Shown: positions 25,664-33,910, counted from the stretch's first letter. The stretch: 42,818 nucleotides of DNA from Deltaproteobacteria bacterium (GCA_024276905.1 JAJRWF010000153.1:1-42818); one strand, 5' to 3'. The notes: generated from the sequence alone by a model not told the origin. Translations and numbers: made by a program.

Positions 25664-26128
25664 ATGTCGCGCCTGATCGAAGGAAATCTGGATGCTGCCG
25701 GTTTCAAATTTGCACTGGTGGTCAGTCGTTTTAACAGTTTTATCAGTGAACGCCTGCTAGAAGGTGCTCTTGATACTCTTGGGCGCCATGGTGCAGAGGA
25801 TAAAAACCTGACAGTCATCAAGGTGCCGGGTGCTTTTGAAATCCCCTTGGTGACCAAGCGCCTGGCTGTCAGTGGTAACTATGATGCAGTTATCTGCCTT
25901 GGTGCGGTCATTCGTGGCGGCACCCCTCATTTTGACTATGTCAGCTCTGAGGTAACAAAGGGTGTGGCCAGTGTTTCTCTCGAGAGCGGGGTGCCGGTTT
26001 CCTTTGGTGTTCTGACGACCGACAGTGTCGAGCAGGCTATCGAGCGTGCGGGCACCAAAGCGGGCAACAAGGGGAGCGAAGCCGCCATGGGATCTATCGA
26101 GATGGTCAATCTCTTCAAGGCGATTTAA
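25664..26128 (+). CDS. ribH: 6,7-dimethyl-8-ribityllumazine synthase
   Basis: 154 residues from the ATG at 25664, with GGAGAGG upstream; the in-frame extension to 25601 overlaps ribBA and is rejected. Makes lumazine from the RibD and RibB products, normally as a 60-subunit capsid. Motifs are '[17 protein letters not shown]' near the start, 'VPGAFEIPL' near residue 55, and '[16 protein letters not shown]' near residue 78 with the catalytic His. '[13 protein letters not shown]' near the end has Ser where Trp is commoner. The TAA stop lies inside the stem of a terminator-like hairpin. Confidence 0.96.
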   Translation: MSRLIEGNLDAAGFKFALVVSRFNSFISERLLEGALDTLGRHGAEDKNLTVIKVPGAFEIPLVTKRLAVSGNYDAVICLGAVIRGGTPHFDYVSSEVTKGVASVSLESGVPVSFGVLTTDSVEQAIERAGTKAGNKGSEAAMGSIEMVNLFKAI

Positions 26129-26162
26129 ACGGCAGCTATGCCGTTTAAACGTTGTCCTTTTT
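26124..26162 (+). terminator. Terminator overlapping the ribH stop codon
   Basis: A perfect 11-bp stem TTTAAACGGCA/TGCCGTTTAAA (26124-26134 with 26139-26149) with a GCTA loop, then a run of five T at 26158-26162. The ribH stop codon is within the left arm, so ribosomes finishing ribH would prevent folding. It should end the rib transcript, although the T run is eight bases away. Confidence 0.6.
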
Positions 26163-26171
26163 AAATCAATG

Positions 26172-26227
26172 ATCCGAAAGCAGCCATCGACATTAGTTGG
26201 TCCTTGAGACCTCCGCAGGCTGCTTTT
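26172..26227 (+). other. Long-loop inverted repeat before nusB
   Basis: GAAAGCAGCC (26172-26181) pairs with GGCTGCTTTT (26218-26227) apart from one G-U. The 36-base loop contains an inner GGTC/GACC pair. It ends 31 bases before the nusB start and could be a second terminator or a leader element of nusB. Confidence 0.35.
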
Positions 26228-26258
26228 CAACACCCGATGAGCGAAATACAAATAAAAG

Positions 26259-26732
26259 ATGCAGATTCAGAATCGTAGACTCGGGCGCGAATGTGCCCTC
26301 AAAATCCTCTTCGCCTTGCGGCATGACGGAACCATTAACCAGGATGATCTGCTGGAGCGTTTCTGGGAAAACTTCCGTTTTGCCGATGATGCACTGGGCG
26401 AGCCGCTCGATGACAGTGCCCGACCGATACCCGAAACAGCAAAATGTTTTACCGAACAACTGGTACGCGGCATTATCGAGTTTCGCCCGGTTCTGGATAA
26501 AAGAATTTCCGCGGTGGCTAAAAACTGGTCCCTTGAACGGATGACGGCTGTCGATCTGTCGATTCTGCGCATGGCCTGTTTCGAGCTCTGCTACCTGTCC
26601 GATATCCCGTCGCGGGTCACTATGAACGAAGCGATTGAAATAGCCAAGCGCTACGGGACCAAAGAATCTCCGTCGTTCGTCAATGGCCTGCTTGATAAAA
26701 TTGCAAAAACAGTCGATAAGAATGAGAGTTGA
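26259..26732 (+). CDS. nusB: Transcription antitermination factor NusB
   Basis: 157 residues, all-helical. It binds boxA RNA together with S10 (NusE) and supports antitermination in rRNA operons. 'RRLGRECALKILFAL' at the N-terminus and 'LSILRMACFELCYL' plus 'NEAIEIAKRYGTKESPSFVNGLLDKI' in substance near the end are typical. Follows the rib genes, as in many bacteria (ribH-nusB), but here two hairpins lie between them, so it may have separate transcription. Confidence 0.95.
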   Translation: MQIQNRRLGRECALKILFALRHDGTINQDDLLERFWENFRFADDALGEPLDDSARPIPETAKCFTEQLVRGIIEFRPVLDKRISAVAKNWSLERMTAVDLSILRMACFELCYLSDIPSRVTMNEAIEIAKRYGTKESPSFVNGLLDKIAKTVDKNES

Positions 26733-26763
26733 CGTACAATAGCTCAACTCGGATGCAGGATTT

Positions 26764-28083
26764 ATGATGCAGAAAACTCAACTGAATGTCGGTCTTCTCG
26801 GTTTCGGCACCATTGGTACCGGAGTTGTCAGGGTCTTTCAGCAAAATGCCGATCTGATTCACCGGCGGACCGGCATCGCGATGCAGCTGGTGAGAATTGC
26901 CGATCTGGACATTACGACGGACCGCGGAGTCTCCTTGCCCGCGGGGGTTCTGACTGCCGACGCCGAGGCGCTGGTGAGCGATCCGGAGATCGATGTTGTC
27001 ATCGAGCTGATTGGTGGCTACGAACCGGCCCTGCAGTTTATTCTCAAGGCGATCAGAAACGGCAAGCATATTGTCACTGCCAACAAGGCCCTGATGGCGG
27101 TTCATGGCCAGGAGATCATTGCGGCTGCCAGTCAGGCCGGGGTCGATGTGATGTTTGAAGCCGCCGTCGGTGGTGGGATCCCGGTGATTTCAGCCATCAA
27201 GGAGAACCTCTGTGCCAACCGCTTTTCAACTGTGCTGGGGATCCTGAACGGAACCTGTAACTTTATTCTGACCAAAATGACCGAAGAGGGGAGCGACTTT
27301 GCCGCAGTTCTGGCCGAAGCGCAAGAACTTGGTTATGCCGAGGCTGACCCCACTTTCGATATTGAAGGTGTCGACACGGCCCATAAAATTACTCTGCTCG
27401 CAGCGCTCTGCTTCGGGACGCGGATTGACTTCGAGCAGGTCTATACCGAAGGGATCACCAAAATTACTGCGGTCGATATCGATTTTGCCACCCAGATGGG
27501 TTACAAAATCAAGCTGCTGGCCATCGGCAAACAATGCGAGGGTGCGGTTGAAGTCCGGGTTCATCCGACGATGATCCCCGGGAGTTATCAACTTGCCGAA
27601 GTCGATGGGGTGTTCAATGCGGTTCGTCTGTCGGGTGATTTTCTCGGACCGGCACTGCTTTACGGCAGTGGCGCGGGGATGGATGCCACAGCCAGTGCGG
27701 TCATGGGGGACGTGATGGCGATCGGCCGCAGTGTCTGCTCCGGTGCTGCCGGACGGACGCCGATTATGGGCTACTGTCAGGACCAGATTGTTGATCAGCC
27801 GCTGCGTCCAATGAGCGAAATCGTCAGTCAGTATTATCTGCGTTTTACGACTGTAGACCGCACCGGTGTCCTGGCCCAGATATCTACAGTCCTGGGTGAG
27901 CATAATATCAGCATTCAGTCGATGATCCAGCCGGAACGACATGCGGCTGATTCCGTTCCGATTGTGCTGATGACCCATGAAGCCAGAGAAGCCGATATTG
28001 CCAATGCACTGGACGAGATTGACCGGCTTGAAATCATTCAGCAGCCGACCTGCCTGATCCGGGTCGAGACGAACCTCGACTGA
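26764..28083 (+). CDS. hom: Homoserine dehydrogenase
   Basis: 439 residues. Reduces aspartate semialdehyde to homoserine, toward threonine and methionine. The N-terminal Rossmann motif is 'VGLLGFGTIGTGVV'. The catalytic domain has 'VTANKALMA' near residue 103, 'AAVGGGIPVI' and 'ILNGTCNFILTKM' near residue 160, and 'EADPTFDIEGVDTAHK' near residue 195 with catalytic Asp and Lys residues. A C-terminal ACT domain (about residues 350-430) starts near 'YYLRFTTVDRTGVLAQI', consistent with feedback inhibition. Monofunctional, with no aspartokinase fusion. ATG ATG at the start leaves two possible start codons. Confidence 0.96.
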   Translation: MMQKTQLNVGLLGFGTIGTGVVRVFQQNADLIHRRTGIAMQLVRIADLDITTDRGVSLPAGVLTADAEALVSDPEIDVVIELIGGYEPALQFILKAIRNGKHIVTANKALMAVHGQEIIAAASQAGVDVMFEAAVGGGIPVISAIKENLCANRFSTVLGILNGTCNFILTKMTEEGSDFAAVLAEAQELGYAEADPTFDIEGVDTAHKITLLAALCFGTRIDFEQVYTEGITKITAVDIDFATQMGYKIKLLAIGKQCEGAVEVRVHPTMIPGSYQLAEVDGVFNAVRLSGDFLGPALLYGSGAGMDATASAVMGDVMAIGRSVCSGAAGRTPIMGYCQDQIVDQPLRPMSEIVSQYYLRFTTVDRTGVLAQISTVLGEHNISIQSMIQPERHAADSVPIVLMTHEAREADIANALDEIDRLEIIQQPTCLIRVETNLD

Positions 28084-28107
28084 ATGATCCCTGACATTCG
28101 GGTATGA

Positions 28108-28141
28108 AAAAGGAGTTGCATCTACCGTCGCAACTCCTTTT
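28108..28141. terminator. Bidirectional terminator between hom and acyl-CoA synthetase
   Basis: A perfect 12-bp stem AAAAGGAGTTGC/GCAACTCCTTTT (28108-28119 with 28130-28141) with a 10-base loop. The A and T ends make it work in both directions between the two convergent genes. Confidence 0.8.
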
Positions 28142-28146
28142 CATTG

Positions 28147-28209
28147 CCCAACGCCCAACGCCCAACGCCCAACGCCCAACGCCCAACGCCCAACGCCCAA
28201 CGCCCAACG
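28147..28209. repeat. Nine-copy 7-bp tandem repeat CCCAACG
   Basis: Nine perfect copies of CCCAACG, head to tail (63 bases), followed by two more matching bases. It sits between the hom/acyl-CoA synthetase terminator and the acyl-CoA synthetase stop codon, outside coding sequence. Perfect copies suggest recent expansion by replication slippage. Heptanucleotide tandem repeats of this kind are known in other bacteria, for example the STRR repeats of cyanobacteria. Confidence 0.97.
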
Positions 28210-28220
28210 CCTGTTCCTCA

Positions 28221-30077
28221 TCAATCTCCCGTTGAAATGACCGGTTCGATAACAAAGCGCTTGATCTTGCGGGTTGTTGTCTTGGGGAATTCGTCCTCCC
28301 GCAGGCTGAATTTTTTGACCCGCTTGTAATCAGCAAGATCTCTACCGTATTTCAGAACCTCCTGACGCAGCAGGGCCTCAACCTCCTCGGGCGTGAGTGG
28401 ACCTTTATTCTGCTGTTGCTGATATTCAAAGAGGACTTCTTCATCGGGGAAGATGCTGGCGTAGACTTCTTCAGACGTTGCGCTGACTTTGTGACCGTAA
28501 ACCATGATCTCGGCGATAAATGGGCTGTTGGATAATTGGTTCTCGATCTCTTCCGGGTAGACATTTTTGCCGTTCGGGGTCACGATCAGATTTTTCACCC
28601 GGCCACAGATCGCTACGATACCGTCGCTATCGATGGTGCCGAGATCACCGGTATGATACCAGCCGTCCTGCAGGGCATCATTGGTGGCTTGTTCGTTTTT
28701 ATAGTAGCCGAGCATGACATTCGGGCCGCGAACCAGGATTTCACCGGCTCCTTCCGGGTTGGGATTTTCAATGCGGATTTCGACTTTTTCCATCGGCAGT
28801 CCGACAGTTCCGGCCTTGCGGCAGTTCGGAGTTTCCGCCGCGATAACCGGTGAGGTTTCGGTGATGCCGTAACCCTGCAGCAGGATCAGCCCCAGCTCCT
28901 TGAATCCGGCAGCGATGGCTGGATCCAGTGCAGCACCTCCGCTGACAAAAATTGTTTCTTTACCGAATTTTTTCTGGACCTTGGCGGTCACAATTTTACG
29001 CCCGAGCGGTAGATTGAAGAGAAGCCGCGAAACAGTTTTGCTGTTGATGTTTTTCATCACGCGGTCATAGAGCAGTCGATGAACTGCCGGGACGCCGAGC
29101 AGGAAGCTCGGTTTGATCTCATTGAGGTTATCCCCCAGCTTCTTGATCGACTCGGCAAAGCTGACCTTGCCCCCGAGGGAGAGAGGCAGCAGGATGCCGC
29201 AGACCTGCTCAAAGACATGATTGATCGGCAGAAACGACAGGGTATGAATGCTGCTGTCCAGTTCGAATTGTTTGCTGGCCGCCAGAATATTGCTGACAAT
29301 GTTGTTGTGGCTGAGCATCGCGCCCTTGGAGCGGCCGGTTGTGCCCGAGGTGTATAGGATAACCGCGCAGTCTTCGGCGCTGTGGGTTGCCGGGGGCAGG
29401 GGGGGGCTGCTGTTCAGCTCATCGATGTAAAATAGACGTTTTTCGTCCCGCAGCTGGCGATAGAGGTCTTCCTGGATACCGAGAATGTCAGCTTTTTTCT
29501 TTTGCTGATGTTCTTTCGGGCGCAGTTCCTGCTGCAGTTTGGTGCAGAGTTCGCCGATTCGTGCACGTTGCTCATCCGGTAGTGATACTTCATCAGTCAG
29601 GGCATTGAGCGCTGTGTTTATTTCATCCAGGAGTTCGTCAGTGCGATCCTGTTCGGCCAGTTGATGCGGATCGACATCAATAAGGACAATCTGCTTGAGT
29701 TGCGGCAGGTCACTGAAAATTTCCAGCAGGGTATCAAGTTGCTGGCGTCCGACAAATATCAAGCGCGCATCCGAGTCAGCGAGGATGTGCCGCAGTTCAG
29801 CCGCTTTCAGTTCCTTGTCGACCGGAATGGCAACCCCGCTGTTGCGCAGGATGCCGAGATAGCTGGCAACCCAGTCGGGTGAAGAGGGGGCAAGCAATGC
29901 GACATGATCTTGTGCTGAAATGCCGAGTTCGCGCAAGCTGGCAGCCAGAGTTTCGACTTTTTGCCAGAGGGCCTGATAGCTGGTATCGACCCAGACCGCA
30001 CCCTGTTTCTGTTGCAACGCATTACTCTGTGCATGGCGTTGGCAGCTGTTGCCAATGAACTGGTCAATCGTCTGCAC
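28221..30077 (-). CDS. AMP-forming long-chain acyl-CoA synthetase-like protein
   Basis: 618 residues from a GTG start with GGAGG upstream. Activates a carboxylic acid, probably a long-chain fatty acid, to acyl-AMP and then acyl-CoA. The AMP-binding motif 'ILYTSGTTGRSKGAML' lies near residue 240, 'QGYGITETSPV' near residue 400, 'YHTGDLGTIDSDG' near residue 475, and the hinge 'CGRVKNLIVTPNGKNVYPEEIE' in substance near residue 490. The C-terminal catalytic Lys is in 'TTRKIKR'. Residues about 140-220 form a charged Gln/Lys/Glu-rich insertion ahead of the AMP motif that is unusual for FadD. Substrate range cannot be read from the sequence. It is the only - strand gene between 13 and 42 kb. Confidence 0.88.
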   Translation of the reverse strand: MQTIDQFIGNSCQRHAQSNALQQKQGAVWVDTSYQALWQKVETLAASLRELGISAQDHVALLAPSSPDWVASYLGILRNSGVAIPVDKELKAAELRHILADSDARLIFVGRQQLDTLLEIFSDLPQLKQIVLIDVDPHQLAEQDRTDELLDEINTALNALTDEVSLPDEQRARIGELCTKLQQELRPKEHQQKKKADILGIQEDLYRQLRDEKRLFYIDELNSSPPLPPATHSAEDCAVILYTSGTTGRSKGAMLSHNNIVSNILAASKQFELDSSIHTLSFLPINHVFEQVCGILLPLSLGGKVSFAESIKKLGDNLNEIKPSFLLGVPAVHRLLYDRVMKNINSKTVSRLLFNLPLGRKIVTAKVQKKFGKETIFVSGGAALDPAIAAGFKELGLILLQGYGITETSPVIAAETPNCRKAGTVGLPMEKVEIRIENPNPEGAGEILVRGPNVMLGYYKNEQATNDALQDGWYHTGDLGTIDSDGIVAICGRVKNLIVTPNGKNVYPEEIENQLSNSPFIAEIMVYGHKVSATSEEVYASIFPDEEVLFEYQQQQNKGPLTPEEVEALLRQEVLKYGRDLADYKRVKKFSLREDEFPKTTTRKIKRFVIEPVISTGD

Positions 30078-30293
30078 TGTCTTTCCTCCGTTTAGAAAAT
30101 GGAATCTGATGAAATAGTTTATTTTTACAACAGGGTTTTAAATCTAGCCTTTCAGGCAGCAGAGAGCAAGCAGATAGTCGGCAAGGTGCTGTGGGCATGA
30201 CTTTGTTGAAGACAGATGTCCTGCTTGCGGTTCTTGGCGCAGTTACAGGGATCGAGGAATTCCGGGAAAAATGCCGCGTACGGTGAAAATCCC

Positions 30294-30323
30294 TTGACAG
30301 CTACGGAAGCGGTTTGGTACAAA
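30294..30323 (+). promoter_or_regulatory. Sigma70 promoter for tRNA-Val (and possibly thrS)
   Basis: A perfect TTGACA (30294-30299), an 18-base spacer and TACAAA (30318-30323). The expected start near 30330 is about ten bases before the mature tRNA. The 262 bases between the acyl-CoA synthetase start and the tRNA hold nothing else I can recognise. Confidence 0.7.
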
Positions 30324-30339
30324 AACGCCCGTTGGTTGC

Positions 30340-30414
<75 letters not shown>

Positions 30415-30450
30415 GAAACCGGCAGAGAACACAGACATTCAGCACCCCCC

Positions 30451-30477
30451 GAGGCATCGCTTGAGATGCCTCTTTTT
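30451..30477 (+). terminator. Intrinsic terminator between tRNA-Val and thrS
   Basis: 8-bp stem GAGGCATC/GATGCCTC (30451-30458 with 30465-30472), a six-base loop, then five T (30473-30477). It ends 16 bases before the thrS ATG. It should end the tRNA transcript; thrS must be made by readthrough or from a start within this short space. Confidence 0.85.
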
Positions 30478-30493
30478 GTTTAGGGAGTTTGTT

Positions 30494-32410
30494 ATGGCGA
30501 CAGTGAAGATTGAATTGCCTGACGGGTCGGTCAGGGAGGTCGAAGCTGGATCAACTCCATATGATGTTGCGCTTGGTATTGGTGAAGGTCTTGCGCGTCA
30601 GGCGATTGCCGCACGTTTTGATGATCAGTTACTCGATATGTCGACACCGCTGGAAAACTCGGGAAAGCTGGCGTTGATTACTCAGAATGCCCCCGAGGCC
30701 CTGGCAATTCTGCGCCACTCCTGTGCGCACCTGATGGCACAGGCAGTCAAGGAACTCTATGGCGCAGATGTCCAGGTGACAATCGGCCCGTCGATTGATA
30801 ACGGGTTTTATTACGATTTTTTCAGTGACAAGAAAACCTTTGTTCCCGAGGATTTTGCGGACATAGAAAAAAAGATGGCCGAACTGGTCAAGGCCGATCT
30901 GCCGATCACTCGCGAAGAGATGACCAGCGCGGAAGCGATTGAGTTGTTTCGCTCAATGGGCGAGAATTATAAGGTCGAACTGATCGAGGACCTCGGTGAG
31001 ACAAATGTCAGCCTTTATCGTCAGGGCGATTTTGTAGATCTCTGTCGTGGGCCGCATATCCCGCGCACCGGCATCCTCAAGGCGTTCAAGCTGACCAGTG
31101 TTGCTGGTGCCTACTGGCGCGGCGATGAAAAGAACGCCATGCTGCAGCGCCTGTATGCGACAGCCTTTGCCGACAAGAAACAGTTTCGCGCCCACCTGGC
31201 CCGTCTTGAAGAGGCCAAGAAACGCGACCACCGTAAGCTCGGTCGCGAGCTTGACCTTTTTTCTTTCAGCGAAGAGGCCGGCGCCGGTCTGGTGATCTGG
31301 CATCCCAAGGGTGCGCTCCTGAGAACGATTATTGAGGATTTTGAACGCAAGGAGCACCTCAAGCGCGGTTACGATATCGTCATGGGACCGCAGATTCTCA
31401 AGACCGAGTTGTGGAAAACTTCGGGTCACTACGAGAATTACCGCGAAAACATGTATTTCACCGAGATCGACGAGCAGGGCTATGGCATCAAACCGATGAA
31501 CTGCCTGGCTCATATGCTGATTTACAAAACGAAACTTCGCTCCTATCGTGACCTGCCGCAACGTTATTTTGAACTCGGCATGGTTCACCGGCATGAAAAA
31601 TCGGGAGTGCTCCATGGGCTGCTGCGGGTGCGTGGTTTTACCCAGGACGATGCTCACATTATCTGTCGCCCGGACCAGATCGATGCCGAGGTTAAAGGGG
31701 TGATGCAGTTTGTGCAGGATGTCGCCGGAATTTTCGGTTTTGAGTACTGCATGGAGCTTTCGACCCGCCCGGAAAAATCGATCGGCAGCGATGCGGATTG
31801 GGCGCGTGCGACCAGTGCTTTGAAGAGTGCCCTGGATGATGTCGGGCAACCTTACGAAGTTAACGAGGGTGACGGAGCTTTTTACGGACCGAAGATTGAT
31901 GTCAAGCTGAAGGACGCGCTTGACAGGGAATGGCAATGTGCTACAATCCAGTGCGATTTTACCCTGCCTGAGCGCTTTGATCTGACCTACGTCGGGGCAG
32001 ACGGAGAGAAGCATCGTCCCGTGATGCTTCACCGAGTGATCGTCGGTTCAATAGAGCGCTTTATCGGTGTTCTGATCGAACACTATGCTGGCAACTTTCC
32101 GCTCTGGCTCTCACCGGTTCAGGCTGTTGTGGTCAATGTGACCGACAATCAGGCAGAGTATGTGCGGAAGGTTGAATCCCGGTTGCGTGAGGCGGGGATT
32201 CGCGTGCAGTCCGACCTGCGCAATGAAAAACTCGGATTCAAGATCCGTGAAGCCCAGATGAGTAAGATCCCTTACATGCTGGTGGTCGGAGACCGCGAGA
32301 TGGAAGAGGAAAAGCTGGCGCCGCGGTTCCGCGATGGGAAATCGCTTGATCCGATGACGGTTGATGAATTTATCCGTTTCGTAGCGGATGAAGTAGAACG
32401 TTTTCACTGA
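30494..32410 (+). CDS. thrS: Threonyl-tRNA synthetase
   Basis: 638 residues from the ATG at 30494 (AGGGAG upstream); the upstream extension to 30461 runs through the terminator and is rejected. It charges tRNA-Thr. Domains: TGS (residues 1-62), the editing domain with '[11 protein letters not shown]' near residue 73 and '[12 protein letters not shown]', a class II catalytic core with zinc ligands Cys ('[10 protein letters not shown]'), His ('[11 protein letters not shown]') and His ('[13 protein letters not shown]'), and the C-terminal anticodon-binding domain ending '[10 protein letters not shown]'. No T-box leader was recognised. First of the translation-factor cluster. Confidence 0.97.
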   Translation: MATVKIELPDGSVREVEAGSTPYDVALGIGEGLARQAIAARFDDQLLDMSTPLENSGKLALITQNAPEALAILRHSCAHLMAQAVKELYGADVQVTIGPSIDNGFYYDFFSDKKTFVPEDFADIEKKMAELVKADLPITREEMTSAEAIELFRSMGENYKVELIEDLGETNVSLYRQGDFVDLCRGPHIPRTGILKAFKLTSVAGAYWRGDEKNAMLQRLYATAFADKKQFRAHLARLEEAKKRDHRKLGRELDLFSFSEEAGAGLVIWHPKGALLRTIIEDFERKEHLKRGYDIVMGPQILKTELWKTSGHYENYRENMYFTEIDEQGYGIKPMNCLAHMLIYKTKLRSYRDLPQRYFELGMVHRHEKSGVLHGLLRVRGFTQDDAHIICRPDQIDAEVKGVMQFVQDVAGIFGFEYCMELSTRPEKSIGSDADWARATSALKSALDDVGQPYEVNEGDGAFYGPKIDVKLKDALDREWQCATIQCDFTLPERFDLTYVGADGEKHRPVMLHRVIVGSIERFIGVLIEHYAGNFPLWLSPVQAVVVNVTDNQAEYVRKVESRLREAGIRVQSDLRNEKLGFKIREAQMSKIPYMLVVGDREMEEEKLAPRFRDGKSLDPMTVDEFIRFVADEVERFH

Positions 32411-32423
32411 GTTATCCTAAGTG

Positions 32424-32451
32424 GAGGCCCTGCGTTTCAGGGTCTCTTCTT
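32424..32451 (+). terminator. Hairpin between thrS and infC
   Basis: 9-bp stem GAGGCCCTG/CAGGGTCTC (32424-32432 with 32438-32446, one G-U) and a five-base loop, then TTCTT. It looks like a partial terminator or attenuator that could separate thrS from infC expression. Confidence 0.5.
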
Positions 32452-32515
32452 GTGTTGGACTTTGAATCCGAAGGTGCGACGCTCGATGTCGTACTGTTGC
32501 GCAGGTGATGGAGAG

Positions 32516-32532
32516 AAGGAGGCAGACCCATA
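32516..32532 (+). promoter_or_regulatory. infC ribosome-binding site with AUA start codon
   Basis: A perfect AAGGAGG (32516-32522), seven bases of spacing, then ATA at 32530-32532. The in-frame TGA at 32506-32508 and the absence of any ATG, GTG, TTG or CTG before the TTG at 32617 force a non-standard start. Starting at 32617 would remove the conserved first 29 residues of IF-3 and has no ribosome-binding site. Confidence 0.9.
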
Positions 32533-33045
32533 GCTAAGCAGGAGACAAACATCAACGGTGCAATCCGGGCGGCACAGGTTCGGGTTATCGATGACGAGGG
32601 TAATCAGCTCGGCATCTTGACGACCCCGCAAGCCCTGAGTATTGCAAATGAACGAGGACTCGATCTGGTTGAGGTTTCACCACAGGCCGATCCTCCGGTT
32701 TGCCGTATCATGGACTATGGCAAGTACAAGTATCAGCAGGCCAAGCGGGCTTCTGAGGCGCGCAAGAAGCAGGTGCGTGTTGAACTCAAGGAAGTCAAGA
32801 TGCGGCCCAAGACCGATGATCATGATTTCCAGTTCAAGATCAGGCATGCCAGACGCTTTCTCGAAGAAGGAAACAAGGTCAAATTGACTATCATGTTCCG
32901 GGGCCGCGAGAATGCTCATCCCGACCAGGGACTCAAGCAGCTTGATCGTGCCGTTGAAGCCCTGAAGGATCTGGGTCAGGTTGAATCAAAACCAAGCAAG
33001 ATGGGCCGCTTCATGACGATGGTTGTCGGTCCAATCAAAAAATAG
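32530..33045 (+). CDS. infC: Translation initiation factor IF-3
   Basis: 171 residues if started at the ATA codon. IF-3 binds the 30S subunit, prevents premature 50S joining and rejects non-standard start codons. From ATA the protein reads as family members do: a short basic lead, then 'INGAIRAAQVRVIDDEGNQL' and 'TTPQALSIANERGLDLVEV'. The C-terminal domain has 'KEVKMRPKTDDHDF' and 'RFLEEGNKVKLTIMFRGRE'. In E. coli infC starts with AUU and IF-3 thereby represses itself; an AUA start fits the same mechanism, by inference. It is followed by rpmI after 45 bases. Confidence 0.95.
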   Translation: MAKQETNINGAIRAAQVRVIDDEGNQLGILTTPQALSIANERGLDLVEVSPQADPPVCRIMDYGKYKYQQAKRASEARKKQVRVELKEVKMRPKTDDHDFQFKIRHARRFLEEGNKVKLTIMFRGRENAHPDQGLKQLDRAVEALKDLGQVESKPSKMGRFMTMVVGPIKK

Positions 33046-33090
33046 TGCTGCCTTCGATGAGCGGCACGACGACTGTACAGGAGTAAGACA

Positions 33091-33288
33091 ATGCCCAAAA
33101 TCAAGACAAACAGAGGTGCTGCCAAGCGTTTTCGCAAAACCGGCACCGGTCGTATTCGTCGCAACAAGGCGTTTACCAGCCACATTCTGACCAAAAAATC
33201 AACCAAGCGGAAACGTGAGCTGCGTCAGGGAACCCTGATCCACAAAGCTGACGAACGCAACATTGCGCGGTTGATCCCTTACCTTTAA
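33091..33288 (+). CDS. rpmI: 50S ribosomal protein L35
   Basis: 65 residues, very basic. '[20 protein letters not shown]' opens the protein and '[16 protein letters not shown]' lies in the middle, both typical of L35. 'AGGAG' precedes the ATG at 33091. Middle gene of the infC-rpmI-rplT operon; in several bacteria L20 represses this operon by binding its mRNA. Ends in TAA. Confidence 0.97.
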   Translation: MPKIKTNRGAAKRFRKTGTGRIRRNKAFTSHILTKKSTKRKRELRQGTLIHKADERNIARLIPYL

Positions 33289-33312
33289 GGGACTGAAGAT
33301 GCTGAGAACTGT

Positions 33313-33355
33313 GGGGACCATCTCCCCCTGCAGATCCAGCTGCGGCATCTGCCGC
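33313..33355 (+). other. Structured rpmI-rplT spacer
   Basis: The 103-base spacer holds two small hairpins: GGGGA/TCCCC (33313-33317 with 33323-33327) and GCGGCA/TGCCGC (about 33342-33355), plus an overlapping GCAGAT/ATCTGC pairing. It could be a binding site for L20 autoregulation, but I cannot match it to a known L20 site. Confidence 0.35.
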
Positions 33356-33391
33356 ACTGAATGAAACATTTAACCTGTAAGGAGAAGTGAG

Positions 33392-33748
33392 ATGCCAAGA
33401 GTTAAAAGGGGCTTTAAGGCCCGCCGCCGTCGTAATCGCGTTCTTAAACTGGCAAAAGGGTACCGGGGCGCACGCAGTAAACTTTTCCGGTCGGCCACCG
33501 AGGCCGTAGACCGGGGACTGAATTATGCTTTCCGTGATCGTCGTGTTAAAAAACGGGATTTCCGCGCCCTGTGGATTGCTCGTATCAATGCGGCTGCACG
33601 TGAAAACGGACTTTCCTACAGTCGTCTGATCCACGGCCTGAAACTGGCCGAAGTCGGCCTTGATCGTAAGATCATGGCTGAGCTGGCAGTCACAGATCCT
33701 GCTGCCTTCACAACCGTTGTTGAAACGGCGAAGGCCAAACTGCAGTAG
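33392..33748 (+). CDS. rplT: 50S ribosomal protein L20
   Basis: 118 residues, the usual length. The basic N-terminal extension '[19 protein letters not shown]' and '[13 protein letters not shown]' are diagnostic. It nucleates early 50S assembly and commonly acts as translational repressor of its own operon. AAGGAGAAG upstream of the ATG. Followed by a strong terminator, so pheST is a separate transcription unit. Confidence 0.97.
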   Translation: MPRVKRGFKARRRRNRVLKLAKGYRGARSKLFRSATEAVDRGLNYAFRDRRVKKRDFRALWIARINAAARENGLSYSRLIHGLKLAEVGLDRKIMAELAVTDPAAFTTVVETAKAKLQ

Positions 33749-33767
33749 ATCAATCGTTGCCGAATCA

Positions 33768-33800
33768 GGGAGGCAGGGCTTGGCCCTGTCTCCCTTTTTT
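33768..33800 (+). terminator. Terminator after rplT
   Basis: 12-bp stem GGGAGGCAGGGC/GCCCTGTCTCCC (33768-33779 with 33783-33794, one G-U) with a TTG loop, followed by six T (33795-33800). A textbook rho-independent terminator closing infC-rpmI-rplT. Confidence 0.95.
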
Positions 33801-33910
33801 CATTTTGTCGACGGAGAATCTGCCGTCGGAGGCCCGTTCTGGATCGTTGTTGTGGATCTGTCGTGGCCTGTTTCCTCTCTTGCGACTCTTTTTGTCTGTG
33901 GATTGAAACT

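Noticed and set aside
28147-28209. CRISPR array
   Set aside because: The repeat unit is 7 bp with no spacers; it is a simple tandem repeat. No cas genes are in the window.
28034-28336. - strand frame with LGVGRWA repeats
   Set aside because: The repeats are a translation of the CCCAACG tandem array crossing gene ends; no ribosome-binding site or homology.
30415-30493. T-box leader for thrS
   Set aside because: No T-box sequence or specifier stem is visible; the region is only a tRNA terminator. leuS and pheS also show no T-box.
32617-32619. TTG at 32617 as the infC start
   Set aside because: It would remove the conserved N-terminal 29 residues of IF-3 and has no ribosome-binding site; ATA at 32530 has both.
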